From: CAYGXH01 sp964354485
Lineage (GTDB): Bacteria; Bacteroidota; Ignavibacteria; UBA10030; SZUA-254
Assembly (NCBI GenBank): GCA_964354485.1
Contig: CAYGZY010000060.1
Coordinates: forward strand, 1 to 35,687
Length of the DNA: 35,687 nucleotides
Reading direction: 5' to 3'
Shown: piece after piece, positions 1 through 8,583 of the stretch
Numbering within the stretch: the first letter of the stretch is position 1
Layout: every line of letters begins with the position of its first letter
Notes under the pieces: generated by a model
The model's input: only the letters and a program-made list of their open reading frames with translations
Told to the model about the DNA's origin: nothing
The model's database searches: none
Position numbers and translations under genes: made by a program

Positions 1-482
1 GCTACCTTGTCGCATCATCCGTGGGATTGATGAGCGTTGGAATATTCGGCCCGAAGAACGAAAAAACGAAGGAGTATGCGATCAATCTCGGTATAGCGCT
101 TCAGCTGACTAATATCATTCGTGATGTTGCATGCGATGCACAATACGGAAGAATTTATCTTCCTCTCGAGGATATGCAAAAATTTGGATACTCTGAAAAC
201 GATCTCTTCGCTTGCCGGTACAATGAAGCGTTCGTCTCACTGATGGAGTATCAGGCAAGTCGTACCGAGGATTACTATTCACGGGCGAGAGAAAGTCTTC
301 CAAAAGAAGACCGGAGAGCCATGTTTGCCGCGAAGATAATGGAGAGGATCTATTACCATATGCTTATCCGGATACGGGAAAAAAGGTATAATGTTTTTAC
401 GCGCCCCATATCCCTTCCCAGATTAATTCAGATTCTCATCGCATTGAAATACTGGGTAAAGCAGCGGATCTTCGGATTGTGA
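1..482 (+). CDS. hpnD: Presqualene diphosphate synthase, C-terminal part (5' end outside the window)
   Basis: Squalene/phytoene synthase family enzyme that joins two farnesyl diphosphates; cytosolic, feeding squalene and hopanoid synthesis. The frame is open back to base 3 and begins within a YLVASSVG stretch, which matches the conserved segment before the second Asp-rich motif, so the GTG at 21 is internal and the gene is cut by the window edge. The second Asp-rich motif is visible as NIIRDVACD followed by GRIYLP, where DxxxD binds the diphosphate through magnesium. The stop overlaps the GTG start of the next gene (GTGA, 479-482), implying translational coupling with hpnE. HpnD is preferred over HpnC because HpnD usually lies directly before HpnE; the sequence alone cannot exclude HpnC or a phytoene synthase. 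Confidence 0.82.
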   Translation, partial: YLVASSVGLMSVGIFGPKNEKTKEYAINLGIALQLTNIIRDVACDAQYGRIYLPLEDMQKFGYSENDLFACRYNEAFVSLMEYQASRTEDYYSRARESLPKEDRRAMFAAKIMERIYYHMLIRIREKRYNVFTRPISLPRLIQILIALKYWVKQRIFGL

Positions 483-1816
483 CAGATGTACTCATAATAG
501 GCGGAGGGCTAAGCGGACTCGCATCTGCGGTAAAACTGGCTTCGGAGGGGATACGTGTGCGTCTCGTTGAACGGTCTGTCCGGCTCGGTGGAAGATGTTA
601 CTCGTACAAGGATAATGCCACCGGAGATGTTGTGGATAACGGTCAGCATGTTTTACTCGGCGCTTACCACAACCTCCTCCATTACCTTGATCTCATCCAA
701 ACTCGACATCTCCTGATGAGTGAGTCAAAGCTCCGGCTTCCTCTGTATCATCCAGAAAAAGGCTTCGCTGAATTCAGTATTAAGCGACTGCCTAAACCTT
801 TCCATCTCACGGCAGGATTGATGAGCTTTCCGCTCCTTTCTATGACCGATCGCAGACGTATGATCGGGATCGGCCTGGAACTTCAGCGGCTTGATTCGAA
901 AACCGAAGAACGATTGAAAAATAAATCCGTCGATCAGTGGCTTACAGATCACAAACAATCGATTACTGCAAAGAAAATTTTTTGGTACCCAATAGCGTTA
1001 TCGGTCATGAATGAACTCCCAGAAAGGGCATCGGTACTCCTTTTCGCACGGTCACTGAACAAAGCGTTCTTCGGCACCAGATCCGATTCTGCAATTCTCA
1101 TACCGAAAGTCGGTCAGACCGAACTTTATGCGGATGGAGCTGTTGATTACCTTCGGGACAGGCACTGCAAAGTCGACATGAATACTGAAGTTCATTCACT
1201 CGTATGTGAAGGTGACAGAGTAGTCGGAGTACGACTTGCCGATGGCTCAATTGTGAAAGGGGGCTCCGTCATCAGTGCCGTTCCGTTTCATGGTGTTGCC
1301 AAGCTTCTCCCTCACCGATTACGGACAGCAGAACCGTTCAAGAATCTTGCCCGGTTTGAATCTTCTCCGATCATCTCATTTCACCTATGGTTTGAATCTG
1401 CTTTCACGGAAATTGATTACGTCGGTTGTATCGACTTCAGCTTGCAGTGGATATTCAACAGGCGAAAAATATTCGGTGAACCGGAACGGCTTCCTCTCTA
1501 CATTACAGCAGTAATCAGTGGAGCTCATAAGTACATCAATATGCAAAAGGAGGATCTGATCTGGCTGGCTCTTAAGGACATTCAGCAGATCTTTCCGGAG
1601 AGCAGGGGAGTGAGGTTGGTCCATTCTGTTATCATAAAAGAAAAGAACGCGACTTTCTCAGCCACGCCGGCCGTTGAATTCCTCAGGCCCACCTCTGAGA
1701 CTCCACTGCGCGGTTTCTTTCTGGCAGGCGATTGGACAGCAACCGGCTACCCTGCAACTATCGAGGGAGCCGTTCTGAGCGGTTTCAGGACCGCTGATAG
1801 GATAATGGACAGATAA
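479..1816 (+). CDS. hpnE: Hydroxysqualene dehydroxylase (FAD-dependent amine oxidase/desaturase fold)
   Basis: Reduces hydroxysqualene to squalene, the last step of the bacterial HpnCDE route. The 445-residue protein opens with a Rossmann FAD-binding motif (VLIIGGGLSGLASAVKLAS, about residues 4-22), then ER...LGGRCYSY, and ends with a second FAD-contacting segment, FLAGDWTATGYPATIEGA, near residues 412-430. This is the phytoene-desaturase/HpnE architecture and a typical length. The GTG start overlaps the TGA of the upstream synthase by 4 bases, so the two are probably one operon. A carotenoid desaturase is the alternative, but the direct pairing with an HpnD-like gene favours HpnE. The 235-bp AT-rich spacer after it (1817-2051) holds no gene and no clear terminator. 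Confidence 0.82.
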   Translation: MTDVLIIGGGLSGLASAVKLASEGIRVRLVERSVRLGGRCYSYKDNATGDVVDNGQHVLLGAYHNLLHYLDLIQTRHLLMSESKLRLPLYHPEKGFAEFSIKRLPKPFHLTAGLMSFPLLSMTDRRRMIGIGLELQRLDSKTEERLKNKSVDQWLTDHKQSITAKKIFWYPIALSVMNELPERASVLLFARSLNKAFFGTRSDSAILIPKVGQTELYADGAVDYLRDRHCKVDMNTEVHSLVCEGDRVVGVRLADGSIVKGGSVISAVPFHGVAKLLPHRLRTAEPFKNLARFESSPIISFHLWFESAFTEIDYVGCIDFSLQWIFNRRKIFGEPERLPLYITAVISGAHKYINMQKEDLIWLALKDIQQIFPESRGVRLVHSVIIKEKNATFSATPAVEFLRPTSETPLRGFFLAGDWTATGYPATIEGAVLSGFRTADRIMDR

Positions 1817-2051
1817 ACTTTATTATGCAGAATGATGGGATATGATGGATATGATAAAAATATAAATCTTTTCGAATCGAGAATAACTTAAGATAGATAA
1901 TCGATAAACTGATAAATTTTGTAAGTTTAATTTCGTTCGCCGCGCGATTATGGTCTAATTATCTTTTCTAGATATTACTATTTGGTTTTTCAGCGGGAAG
2001 GTAGTAATTTATCACACTGTAATACATCGGGGTAGTATTGAAGGAGATTGA

Positions 2052-3326
2052 ATGCAAGATTTTTATAAGGAAATAGAGTGGAGAGGATTCGTTCACACGA
2101 GTACGCCGGGTGTTGACAAGCATTTACGTGCCGCGCCGGTCACAGCATATATCGGTTTCGACCCAACCGCTCCCAGTTTGCACGTTGGCTCACTCCTTCC
2201 AATCATGGGTCTCGTCCATTTCCAACGGTCGGGCCATTTACCGATAGCCGTATCCGGCGGAGGAACCGGTATGGTAGGAGATCCGAGCGGCAAGACGCAG
2301 GAGAGGAAACTTCTTCCGCTTGATGAGCTCAGATTTAATCTCGAAGGAATTCAGAAACAGCTTTCCCACTTCCTCGACTTTGAAATAAAATCAAATCCTG
2401 CGAAAATGGTCAACAACGCAGAATGGTTGACGACAGTTACACTCATGGATTTTTTACGGGAAATCGGAAAACATTTTTCCGTCAACGAAATGCTCGTGAA
2501 GGAGTCGGTAAAGAACCGTGTAGAACAGGAACAGGGTATGTCGTTTACGGAATTTACCTACTCTCTCCTCCAGTCGTACGATTACCTACAACTCTTCGAC
2601 CGCTACCACTGCACACTTCAGATGGGGGGGAGTGATCAATGGGGCAACATTACATCGGGAATTGACATCATCCGCCGACTGCGGAGTGCAGATGCTCACG
2701 CCATTGTATTCCCGCTCATTACAACGTCGGGCGGTGTTAAATTCGGAAAGACCGAGAGCGGGACAATCTGGCTGGATGCTGAGCGCACATCACCGTATCA
2801 ATTCTATCAGTTCTGGTTCAATACCGATGATCGGGATGCCGTCCAGTACCTGAAATACTTCACGCTATTGCCGCGGGAAACAATCGACGAGCTTGAACGT
2901 GCTGTTAAAACCAAACCTGAGAAGCGGGAAGCTCAGGTAGCACTCGCACGAGATGTGACTGGAAGACTCCATGGAGATACCGCGTTGGATCAGGCCGTGA
3001 AGGCATCTGCGATTTTCTTCGGCGGTGAAATTACGGAAGTGAGCGATAAAGAATTATTGGATATTTTCAGTGATGTTCCGTCGTGTGAACTGCGAAAAAG
3101 TATCTTTGATCCGGAAGGTTACCCCATTGTGGAGTTGCTCGTGACGTCAGGTGCGGCAAAATCGAAGGGTGAAGCTCGCCGGTTCATCCAGGGAGGAGGT
3201 ATTTACCTCAATAACCGACGGGTCGAAGAAGTGGAAAAGAAAATTGCACTCAAGGAAACAATTCATGGGAAATATCTTGTACTGAGACGGGGCGGACGTA
3301 ATTACTGGCTCGTGAAAATTCTATAA
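2052..3326 (+). CDS. tyrS: Tyrosine--tRNA ligase
   Basis: Charges tRNA-Tyr in the cytosol. Class I aminoacyl-tRNA synthetase signatures are present: the HIGH-equivalent HVGS at residues 44-47 (PSLHVGSLLP) and the KMSKS-equivalent KFGKT near residues 230-234. Between them lies QMGGSDQWGNI, the bacterial TyrRS tyrosine-binding segment. The last 70 residues form an S4 RNA-binding domain (SGAAKSKGEARRFIQGGGI...). Length of 424 residues is normal. A strong ribosome binding site, AAGGAGA, lies about 6 bases before the ATG. I looked for a T-box leader in the 235-bp spacer upstream and found no conserved T-box string. The stop overlaps the next ATG by one base. Confidence 0.97.
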   Translation: MQDFYKEIEWRGFVHTSTPGVDKHLRAAPVTAYIGFDPTAPSLHVGSLLPIMGLVHFQRSGHLPIAVSGGGTGMVGDPSGKTQERKLLPLDELRFNLEGIQKQLSHFLDFEIKSNPAKMVNNAEWLTTVTLMDFLREIGKHFSVNEMLVKESVKNRVEQEQGMSFTEFTYSLLQSYDYLQLFDRYHCTLQMGGSDQWGNITSGIDIIRRLRSADAHAIVFPLITTSGGVKFGKTESGTIWLDAERTSPYQFYQFWFNTDDRDAVQYLKYFTLLPRETIDELERAVKTKPEKREAQVALARDVTGRLHGDTALDQAVKASAIFFGGEITEVSDKELLDIFSDVPSCELRKSIFDPEGYPIVELLVTSGAAKSKGEARRFIQGGGIYLNNRRVEEVEKKIALKETIHGKYLVLRRGGRNYWLVKIL

Positions 3327-4597
3327 TGCAAGTTGCAGTACCTTACGGGTGTGGCCAGATCACACTGCAGGCCGACGAGCGAACAGCCGAATGGCACATG
3401 ATCAAAACTGAATCTTGTGAAGCATTAAAAGATCCCCGCCGCAATTTTACTGAAGCATGCCGCACTCCAATTGCATCCCCGCCTCTCCGTGATATCATAA
3501 AACCGACGGATCGCATTGTCGTTGTTACGTCCGACGGAACGCGTCCTTTTCCGAATGATATAATCATTCCCTGGCTCCTCGAAGAACTAAAGCTGGCCGA
3601 CGATAATATCACTATTCTGTTAGGTAATGGTACCCACAGAAAGAACACGCCTTCCGAAATTTTATCGATGTTTGGCGAGGAGATCGTACGACGCATTAAG
3701 ATCGTAAATCATGATTGTACCGAAGCGAATGACAATCGATTCCTTGGGATAACCGCGACAAACGGCAGAATATCGCTCAATCGGTTATACATCGAAGCCG
3801 ATAAGAGAATTGTGTTGGGATTTATCGAGCCTCATTTTTTTGCCGGCTTCTCCGGCGGCGCGAAGGGAATTGTACCGGCTGTAGCGGCTATGGAAACGAT
3901 TATGCACATTCACCGTACGGAGCTGATTGCAGATCCAAAAAGTACATGGGGTGAACTGGAACGGAACCCGATTCAGCATGAGATCAACGAAATGGTTTCC
4001 GCGTGTCCGCCTGATTTTCTGATAAATGTCACTCTCAATTCGGAAAGGAAGATAACGGGTTTTTACTGCGGCGATTACCGTAAGGCACATCTTCGCGGTT
4101 GTGCCGAAGTACTGAAACAATCCACGGTGACCGTAAATGATCGGTTTCCTCTCGTCATTACCTCGAACGGCGGTTATCCTCTTGATCAAAACCTTTATCA
4201 GACCGTCAAGGGTATCTCGGCCGCAGCCCGGATTGTGGAACCGGGTGGTACCATACTTGTCGCGAGTGAATGTCGGGATGGGATCCCGTCGAACGGACAG
4301 TTCGCCAACTTAATGTCGCAGGGATCAACACCGGTTGATATCCTTCGAAACGTCAATTCTTTGAAGGAACCTTCTATCGATCAATGGCAGGTGCAAATTC
4401 TCACAACAATTTTACAGCAAGCCGAAGTCAGACTCTTTTCATCGTTGGAGCCTGACGATGTACGCAGTTGCCATTTGCAACCGATAAGCAATCTGCAGGC
4501 TGAAATCGACAGGCTGATTCGTTCACATAGAAGGATGATGAAGGTGGTTGTCCTCCCCGATGGCCCGTATACTATTCCTTATGTGGAGGGGATGTAA
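3326..4597 (+). CDS. larA: Nickel-dependent lactate racemase family protein (LarA-like)
   Basis: LarA racemizes D- and L-lactate using a nickel-pincer nucleotide tethered to a lysine; relatives act on other 2-hydroxyacids. In this 423-residue protein the key residues keep the spacing of Lactobacillus plantarum LarA with a constant offset of 4: His104 (GNGTHR), His170 and Lys180 (PHFFAGFSGGAK) and His196 (MHIHRTE), corresponding to H108, H174, K184 and H200 as I recall them. SDGTRPFP near residue 69 corresponds to the substrate-loop DxTRP motif. Cofactor genes larB, larC and larE are not in the window. It overlaps the tyrS stop by one base, so the two are cotranslated. GlcD/GlcF-type oxidase genes about 2-5 kb downstream make a hydroxyacid role plausible. 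The substrate is not proven. Confidence 0.85.
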   Translation: MQVAVPYGCGQITLQADERTAEWHMIKTESCEALKDPRRNFTEACRTPIASPPLRDIIKPTDRIVVVTSDGTRPFPNDIIIPWLLEELKLADDNITILLGNGTHRKNTPSEILSMFGEEIVRRIKIVNHDCTEANDNRFLGITATNGRISLNRLYIEADKRIVLGFIEPHFFAGFSGGAKGIVPAVAAMETIMHIHRTELIADPKSTWGELERNPIQHEINEMVSACPPDFLINVTLNSERKITGFYCGDYRKAHLRGCAEVLKQSTVTVNDRFPLVITSNGGYPLDQNLYQTVKGISAAARIVEPGGTILVASECRDGIPSNGQFANLMSQGSTPVDILRNVNSLKEPSIDQWQVQILTTILQQAEVRLFSSLEPDDVRSCHLQPISNLQAEIDRLIRSHRRMMKVVVLPDGPYTIPYVEGM

Positions 4598-4633
4598 TGT
4601 TCCGTATCTACATCGTGATAAAGTGTGAGGTCT

Positions 4634-4976
4634 CGCTCCTATGGAGCTATACATCTTTTTAAACTTATGCTATAAACGTTTCGCTCCTGCGGAGCTCAAA
4701 CATTATAAGGGTTATTTTTTATTGTTCCGTTAGATACGAGATGTTTATAAATGTGGTGTCAGTCCCGTAGGCCTGCCCGCCAACCTAACTGATGGGCTGA
4801 TTGGCATGGACGACATGTTTATAAATTTGGAAGCAGTCCCGTAGGGACGACAGGTTTATAGATAAAAAAAAGAAGAATGCCAAGCTCCGTCAGGAGCGGA
4901 ACTATTATGAACCGAGATTATGATAAATAAAGGTAAACATTTTTTGTGCAAGATTTTGTGTCGCTCCTGCGGAGCT
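4634..4976. repeat. Four copies of the short palindrome GCTCC-NNN-GGAGC
   Basis: Copies at 4635-4647, 4683-4695, 4884-4897 (inverted orientation, 4-base loop) and 4963-4975. Loops differ (tat, tgc, gtca, tgc) while stems are conserved, as expected of a REP-like hairpin. The second and fourth copies share a TCG...GGAGCT context and the word TATAAACGTTTC recurs at 4671-4682 and 5000-5010, so the repeat unit is longer than the palindrome. No transposase of the REP-associated (RAYT) type lies in the window. Confidence 0.75.
4741..4860. repeat. Two AGTCCCGTAGGGAC-type elements, one interrupted by a 37-bp insert
   Basis: The simple copy is GTCCC-GTA-GGGAC at 4836-4848, preceded by GTTTATAAATTTGGAAGC. 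The upstream copy has the matching leader GTTTATAAATGTGGTGTC and AGTCCCGTAG ending at 4770, then 37 extra bases (4771-4807, beginning GCCTGCCCGCC and containing GGGCTGATTGGC), and then resumes with GGACGACATGTTTATA. The simplest reading is a second small element nested inside the first. Confidence 0.72.
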
Positions 4977-5010
4977 ATCCGTTGGGTTATTCCTTTGTTA
5001 TAAACGTTTC

Positions 5011-5153
5011 GGGGCTGTCTAAAAAGTTCTTTCTGAACATTCGTGTCTTGGTGTCTTTGTGGTTATTGTTTTGAATTTGCATTATAATCAATGTTTTCAT
5101 TTACCACGAAGACTCCAAGAAATAGGAAGAATATTTACTTTTTAGTCAGCCCC
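5011..5153. mobile_element. MITE-like inverted-repeat element, 143 bp
   Basis: Begins GGGGCTGTCTAAAAAGT (5011-5027) and ends ACTTTTTAGTCAGCCCC (5137-5153); these are inverted repeats matching at 16 of 17 positions. An inner pair, CTTGGTGTCTTTGTGG and CCACGAAGACTCCAAG, also pairs well, so most of the element can fold into one long hairpin. It has no coding capacity. Such ends resemble those of DDE-type insertion sequences whose transposase would act in trans; family assignment is not possible from this window. No clear target-site duplication flanks it. Confidence 0.68.
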
Positions 5154-5183
5154 TTGCATTGCATATGATCAGAGATTTTTAGT

Positions 5184-5318
5184 AGAATCCCGTAAGCTTC
5201 CCGCCTTCTTGAATGTGTGTACTGGTCGGCAAGAACGAGATTTTTATAAATCTGGAAGCAGCCCATAGGCTTACCCGCCTGCTCGAACGAGTGGGCTGGT
5301 TGGCGGGGATGAAATGTC
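5184..5318. repeat. Two further interrupted copies of the same composite element
   Basis: At 5187-5238 a diverged copy carries a 36-base insert (5196-5231, GCTTCCCGCC...GGTCGGCA). At 5241-5317 the leader TTTTTATAAATCTGGAAGCAGCCCATAG is followed by a 37-base insert (5269-5305) whose ends CCCGCC and GGCGGG can pair around an inner CTCG-AA-CGAG hairpin. Insert position and length match the copy at 4771-4807, so the composite behaves as one mobile or amplifiable unit. Confidence 0.7.
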
Positions 5319-5399
5319 TGTAGTGTAATTTCTCATCATTTTTTCTTATCTTTACCGTAATTCAATATTTATGATATTGCGTAACATAACTGAGTTTGT

Positions 5400-6428
5400 A
5401 TGATTATTGTTATGGCGGTAACTGCCGTTGAAGAAGATATTCTCCGAGTGGTTCAAAGAATAGAGGAACTTGGATTTAAACCGCATATTTCGAAAGGTGT
5501 CGAGCTTACAACCATCGGAGTTATCGGTGACGAAAGAAAAATGCTTCGTGAACAATTTTCTACACTGCCCGGAGTTGATAACGTTATCCCTCTTCTTAAA
5601 CCGTACCGGTATGTCAGTCGTGACGTTAAACCGCACGACACAATTGTGAACGTCGCCGGCGTGGAAATCGGCGGCAGGGAGATTATCGTTATCGCCGGTC
5701 CGTGTTCCGTAGAAAATGAAGACCAGATCATCGAAACGGCAACCATGGTAAAAGCCGCAGGTGCGAAATTACTCAGGGGCGGCGCATACAAACCTCGTAC
5801 AAGTCCGTACACGTTTCAGGGATTAGGAGAAAAGGGACTGAAGCTGCTGCTGAAAGCCCGCGAGAAGACCGGACTTGGTATTGTTACGGAAGTAATCGAC
5901 GTATCCGACGTTGATCTTGTGGCTGACTATGCCGATGCCGTGCAAGTCGGTGCTAGAAACATGCAAAATACCCAGCTCCTGAAAAAACTTGCGCGTATCG
6001 GCAAGCCGGTTGTCATTAAGCGAAATTTTTCTGCGACTCTCACAGAGTTTCTCATGAGCGCCGAGTATCTCCTATCCGGCGGGAATGATCAGGTAATTTT
6101 GTGTGAACGTGGAATCAGAACATTTGTAGAATATACACGGAGCACACTCGATCTGAACATCGTTCCTGCAATAAAGCGCATTTCACACCTTCCGATAATC
6201 GTTGATCCTAGCCACGGAACCGGGCGGCATGAATTAGTTGTACCGATGAGCCGCGCAGCCATTGCCGCCGGCGCGGATGGATTACTCGTCGAGGTACACC
6301 CGAATCCTCCCGATGCATATTCGGATGGCGAACAGTCGCTCTCGCCTGAAGAGTTTCAGACTCTCGTTCGACAAATTGAACCAATTGCATCTGCGGTTGG
6401 ACGGACACTAAAAGGCGGCAAGAAATGA
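5400..6428 (+). CDS. aroF: 3-deoxy-7-phosphoheptulonate (DAHP) synthase, type I-beta with N-terminal ferredoxin-like regulatory domain
   Basis: Condenses phosphoenolpyruvate and erythrose 4-phosphate, the first step of the shikimate pathway. Residues 1-75 form the ferredoxin-like domain known from Thermotoga maritima DAHP synthase, which mediates feedback control by aromatic amino acids. The TIM barrel follows, with IAGPCSVEN near residue 99, RGGAYKPRTSPYTFQGLG, IKRNFSATLTE and VDPSHGTGRHELV; these include substrate- and metal-binding residues (Cys of GPCS, the lysine of KPRTS, His of SHGTG). Length of 342 is typical. An alternative ATG lies at 5412, but a start of the MIIVM type is usual for the family. 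No good ribosome binding site is visible. ATGA overlap with glcD. Confidence 0.94.
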   Translation: MIIVMAVTAVEEDILRVVQRIEELGFKPHISKGVELTTIGVIGDERKMLREQFSTLPGVDNVIPLLKPYRYVSRDVKPHDTIVNVAGVEIGGREIIVIAGPCSVENEDQIIETATMVKAAGAKLLRGGAYKPRTSPYTFQGLGEKGLKLLLKAREKTGLGIVTEVIDVSDVDLVADYADAVQVGARNMQNTQLLKKLARIGKPVVIKRNFSATLTEFLMSAEYLLSGGNDQVILCERGIRTFVEYTRSTLDLNIVPAIKRISHLPIIVDPSHGTGRHELVVPMSRAAIAAGADGLLVEVHPNPPDAYSDGEQSLSPEEFQTLVRQIEPIASAVGRTLKGGKK

Positions 6429-7876
6429 ATCCGTCAATAATAAAGAAAATTAAAGGAGTCGTAGGTCCTGATAATGTACTCGATTCACCGGAATCACGAC
6501 TTGCATTTTCGTACGATTCCTCACCGATTGAACCGCGTTTGCCTGATGCAGTTATTCGCCCGTCCACTCCGGCCGAAGTTTCGGAGATAGTCCGGCTTGC
6601 CAATGAAGAAAAATTTGCGATTATTCCGCGTGGTTCCGGGACCGGCTTGAGTGGGGGAACGCTTCCGGTTGAAAATTCGGTCGTCCTTCTGTTGAATCAC
6701 TGGAATCGTATACTTGAAGTTGATCAGGAGAACCTGACCGTCCTAGTCGAACCAGGTGTTATAACGGCTGCACTGCAGGCACATGTAGAAAAAAGCGGCT
6801 ACATTTATCCTCCGGATCCGGGAAGCGCAAGTATTTCAACTCTTGGGGGTAATGTAGCAGAGAATGCCGGCGGTCTGCGCGGATTGAAATATGGAGTAAC
6901 AAAAAATTACGTCATGGGACTCGAAGTCGTACTGCCGACAGGGGAGATTCTTTTCACGGGCGGGAAATCAGTTAAAGACGTAGCTGGCTACAACCTGAAA
7001 GATATACTTGTCGGTTCTGAGGGTACGCTTGGAATAATCACAAAAATACTTTTACGCATCATTCCAAAACCTGAAACTTCACGGACATTCCTTGCTTTTT
7101 TTCCCGCGATGGAAGATGCGGCACGGACTGTTTCAGCCATTATCAGCGCAAAAATCACCCCGTCGATGCTGGAAGTTATGGATAACACAACGATTCGGTG
7201 TGTAGAAGATTATACGCACATCGGACTTCCCGTAGAAACGGAAGCGATTCTTCTCATCGAGATTGACGGCAAGAAAGCAGTAATTGAGGAGGAGGGAATG
7301 CTGGTGCAGGCGATATGTAAAAGTAACCGTGCAACGGAGATAAAATTTGCGGAGAATGAAAATCAGGCAATACAATTTAAAAGAGCACGTCGTGCGGCAT
7401 TTGCTTCGCTTGCAAGAGCGACGCAGACAACGCTTACGGAGGATGTAGCTGTCCCGAGGTCCGAACTTGCCCCGCTCGTCGCCCGCATTCAGAAAATCGG
7501 AAAAGATTACGGCGTCCGTATAGGTACGTTCGGTCATGCCGGTGACGGCAACCTGCATCCGAATTACATGACGGATAAACGGGATAAAGATGCGTTCCGG
7601 CGTGCGGAGAGGGCGATCATAGAAGTGGAAGAAACCGCCATCAGCCTGGGCGGAACAATAACTGGAGAACACGGTGTGGGTCTGTATAAAAAACGGTTGC
7701 TCGAGAAGATGGTTGGTTCTCCGGCGATGTGTATGATGATGACATTGAAGCAAATGATGGATCCGATGAATGTCCTCAACCCGGGAAAAATATTGGATCT
7801 CCGGCCTAAGTGTGAGGGGCCTTTACCTACAGAACGCGAACAGATTAAGAAGTTTGAGGATGTCGCCTGGATCTGA
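6425..7876 (+). CDS. glcD: FAD-linked 2-hydroxyacid oxidase/dehydrogenase subunit, GlcD-type
   Basis: FAD subunit of a glycolate or D-lactate dehydrogenase, usually peripheral on the inner face of the membrane and passing electrons to an iron-sulfur partner. The 483 residues show a PCMH-type FAD domain (PRGSGTGLSGGTLP, about residues 66-79; PPDPGSASISTLGGNVAENAG near 129-149) and a C-terminal FAD-oxidase domain with GTFGHAGDGNLHPN and GEHGVG (about 414-419), which hold conserved histidines. No GlcE gene is present. The likely partner is the GlcF-type gene at 9456-10742, separated by two genes in the same direction. It starts inside the aroF stop (ATGA). Substrate (glycolate, D-lactate or another hydroxyacid) is undetermined. 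Confidence 0.88.
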   Translation: MNPSIIKKIKGVVGPDNVLDSPESRLAFSYDSSPIEPRLPDAVIRPSTPAEVSEIVRLANEEKFAIIPRGSGTGLSGGTLPVENSVVLLLNHWNRILEVDQENLTVLVEPGVITAALQAHVEKSGYIYPPDPGSASISTLGGNVAENAGGLRGLKYGVTKNYVMGLEVVLPTGEILFTGGKSVKDVAGYNLKDILVGSEGTLGIITKILLRIIPKPETSRTFLAFFPAMEDAARTVSAIISAKITPSMLEVMDNTTIRCVEDYTHIGLPVETEAILLIEIDGKKAVIEEEGMLVQAICKSNRATEIKFAENENQAIQFKRARRAAFASLARATQTTLTEDVAVPRSELAPLVARIQKIGKDYGVRIGTFGHAGDGNLHPNYMTDKRDKDAFRRAERAIIEVEETAISLGGTITGEHGVGLYKKRLLEKMVGSPAMCMMMTLKQMMDPMNVLNPGKILDLRPKCEGPLPTEREQIKKFEDVAWI

Positions 7877-7908
7877 GGTGTAAAAAGGATCCGGCCGAGA
7901 TAACGCAT

Positions 7909-8583
7909 ATGACGACAGGTAAATCCTCTCTTCTCTACGTCGCGCAACCGCCGCAAATGGATCAGCATGGTAAAGCGCCCGCGCTCGTACTTCTCCACGG
8001 AAGAGGCGCCGATGAAAACGACCTGATGGGACTGGCTCAGTATTTTGATGAACGGTTGTTTATCATCAGTGTCAGAGCGCCGTATCCGTGGATGCACGGA
8101 CAGGGTTTCACGTGGTTTGATATTGAGGATATCGGGTCGCCGGACCCTGCAATGTTTGCCGAGAGCTATGCGAGGTTAATAAACTTTCTCCATGAAGCGC
8201 CGAAACTCTTTCCGATTGATCATGCCAGATTAAATCTCTGCGGTTTCAGTATGGGTGCGATGATGTCATACGTCGCCGCTCTCGCCGAACCTGAACTTGT
8301 AAACGGTGTTATGGCTCTAAGCGGTCTCATCCCTGAAAGTACCATAAAACCTGGTTACAACTGGGAAAAAGTTTTTAAAAAATCTTTTTTCATCGCACAT
8401 GGTGTCCATGATTCGGTAATTCCTGTTTCGTTCGGCCGGCGGGCAAAGGGACTGCTCACCGATGCCAAAGCTATCGTCACATACCGTGAATACGACATGG
8501 ATCATCAGATCAGTGAAGAGACGTTAAACGATATGACAAAGTGGGTAACAAATTTGCTAGACGGCAAAAGAATAATGAGCTAA
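7909..8583 (+). CDS. Alpha/beta-hydrolase of the phospholipase/carboxylesterase family
   Basis: Cytosolic esterase of 224 residues with no signal peptide. The catalytic triad is clear: Ser114 in GFSMG, Asp168 in HGVHDSVIP and His199 in DMDHQIS. LLHGRGADENDLMGLA near residues 28-43 is the oxyanion-hole strand typical of Abhydrolase_2 carboxylesterases. Physiological substrate unknown. It lies 32 bp after glcD with only a weak AAAGGA ribosome binding site. Its last codons and stop run into a low-complexity repeat (AATAATGAGCTAAGAGC): the TAA is part of the repeat, so the native C-terminus may have been trimmed or extended by it. Confidence 0.88.
   Translation: MTTGKSSLLYVAQPPQMDQHGKAPALVLLHGRGADENDLMGLAQYFDERLFIISVRAPYPWMHGQGFTWFDIEDIGSPDPAMFAESYARLINFLHEAPKLFPIDHARLNLCGFSMGAMMSYVAALAEPELVNGVMALSGLIPESTIKPGYNWEKVFKKSFFIAHGVHDSVIPVSFGRRAKGLLTDAKAIVTYREYDMDHQISEETLNDMTKWVTNLLDGKRIMS

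Larger units (their letters stand above)
4598..5399. repeat. Gene-free repeat island between larA and aroF
   Basis: About 800 bases without a credible coding frame. They hold four copies of a GCTCC-NNN-GGAGC palindrome, four copies of a longer element with the leader TTTATAAAT..GGAAGCAGTCCCGTAG, and a 143-bp inverted-repeat element; all are listed separately. The last 60 bases before aroF are AT-rich and may carry its promoter, but I see no convincing -35/-10 pair. No terminator with a U-tract is visible after larA. Confidence 0.8.

Noticed and set aside
1817..2051. Possible T-box or other leader before tyrS
   Set aside because: No T-box consensus, specifier hairpin or terminator could be found; the stretch is only AT-rich.
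7133..7753. A 206-codon minus-strand open frame within glcD
   Set aside because: Antisense to conserved FAD-oxidase motifs, with no recognisable domain.
7564..8097. A 177-codon minus-strand open frame across the glcD/esterase junction
   Set aside because: It is antisense to two well-supported genes, has no family features and reads as a shadow frame.
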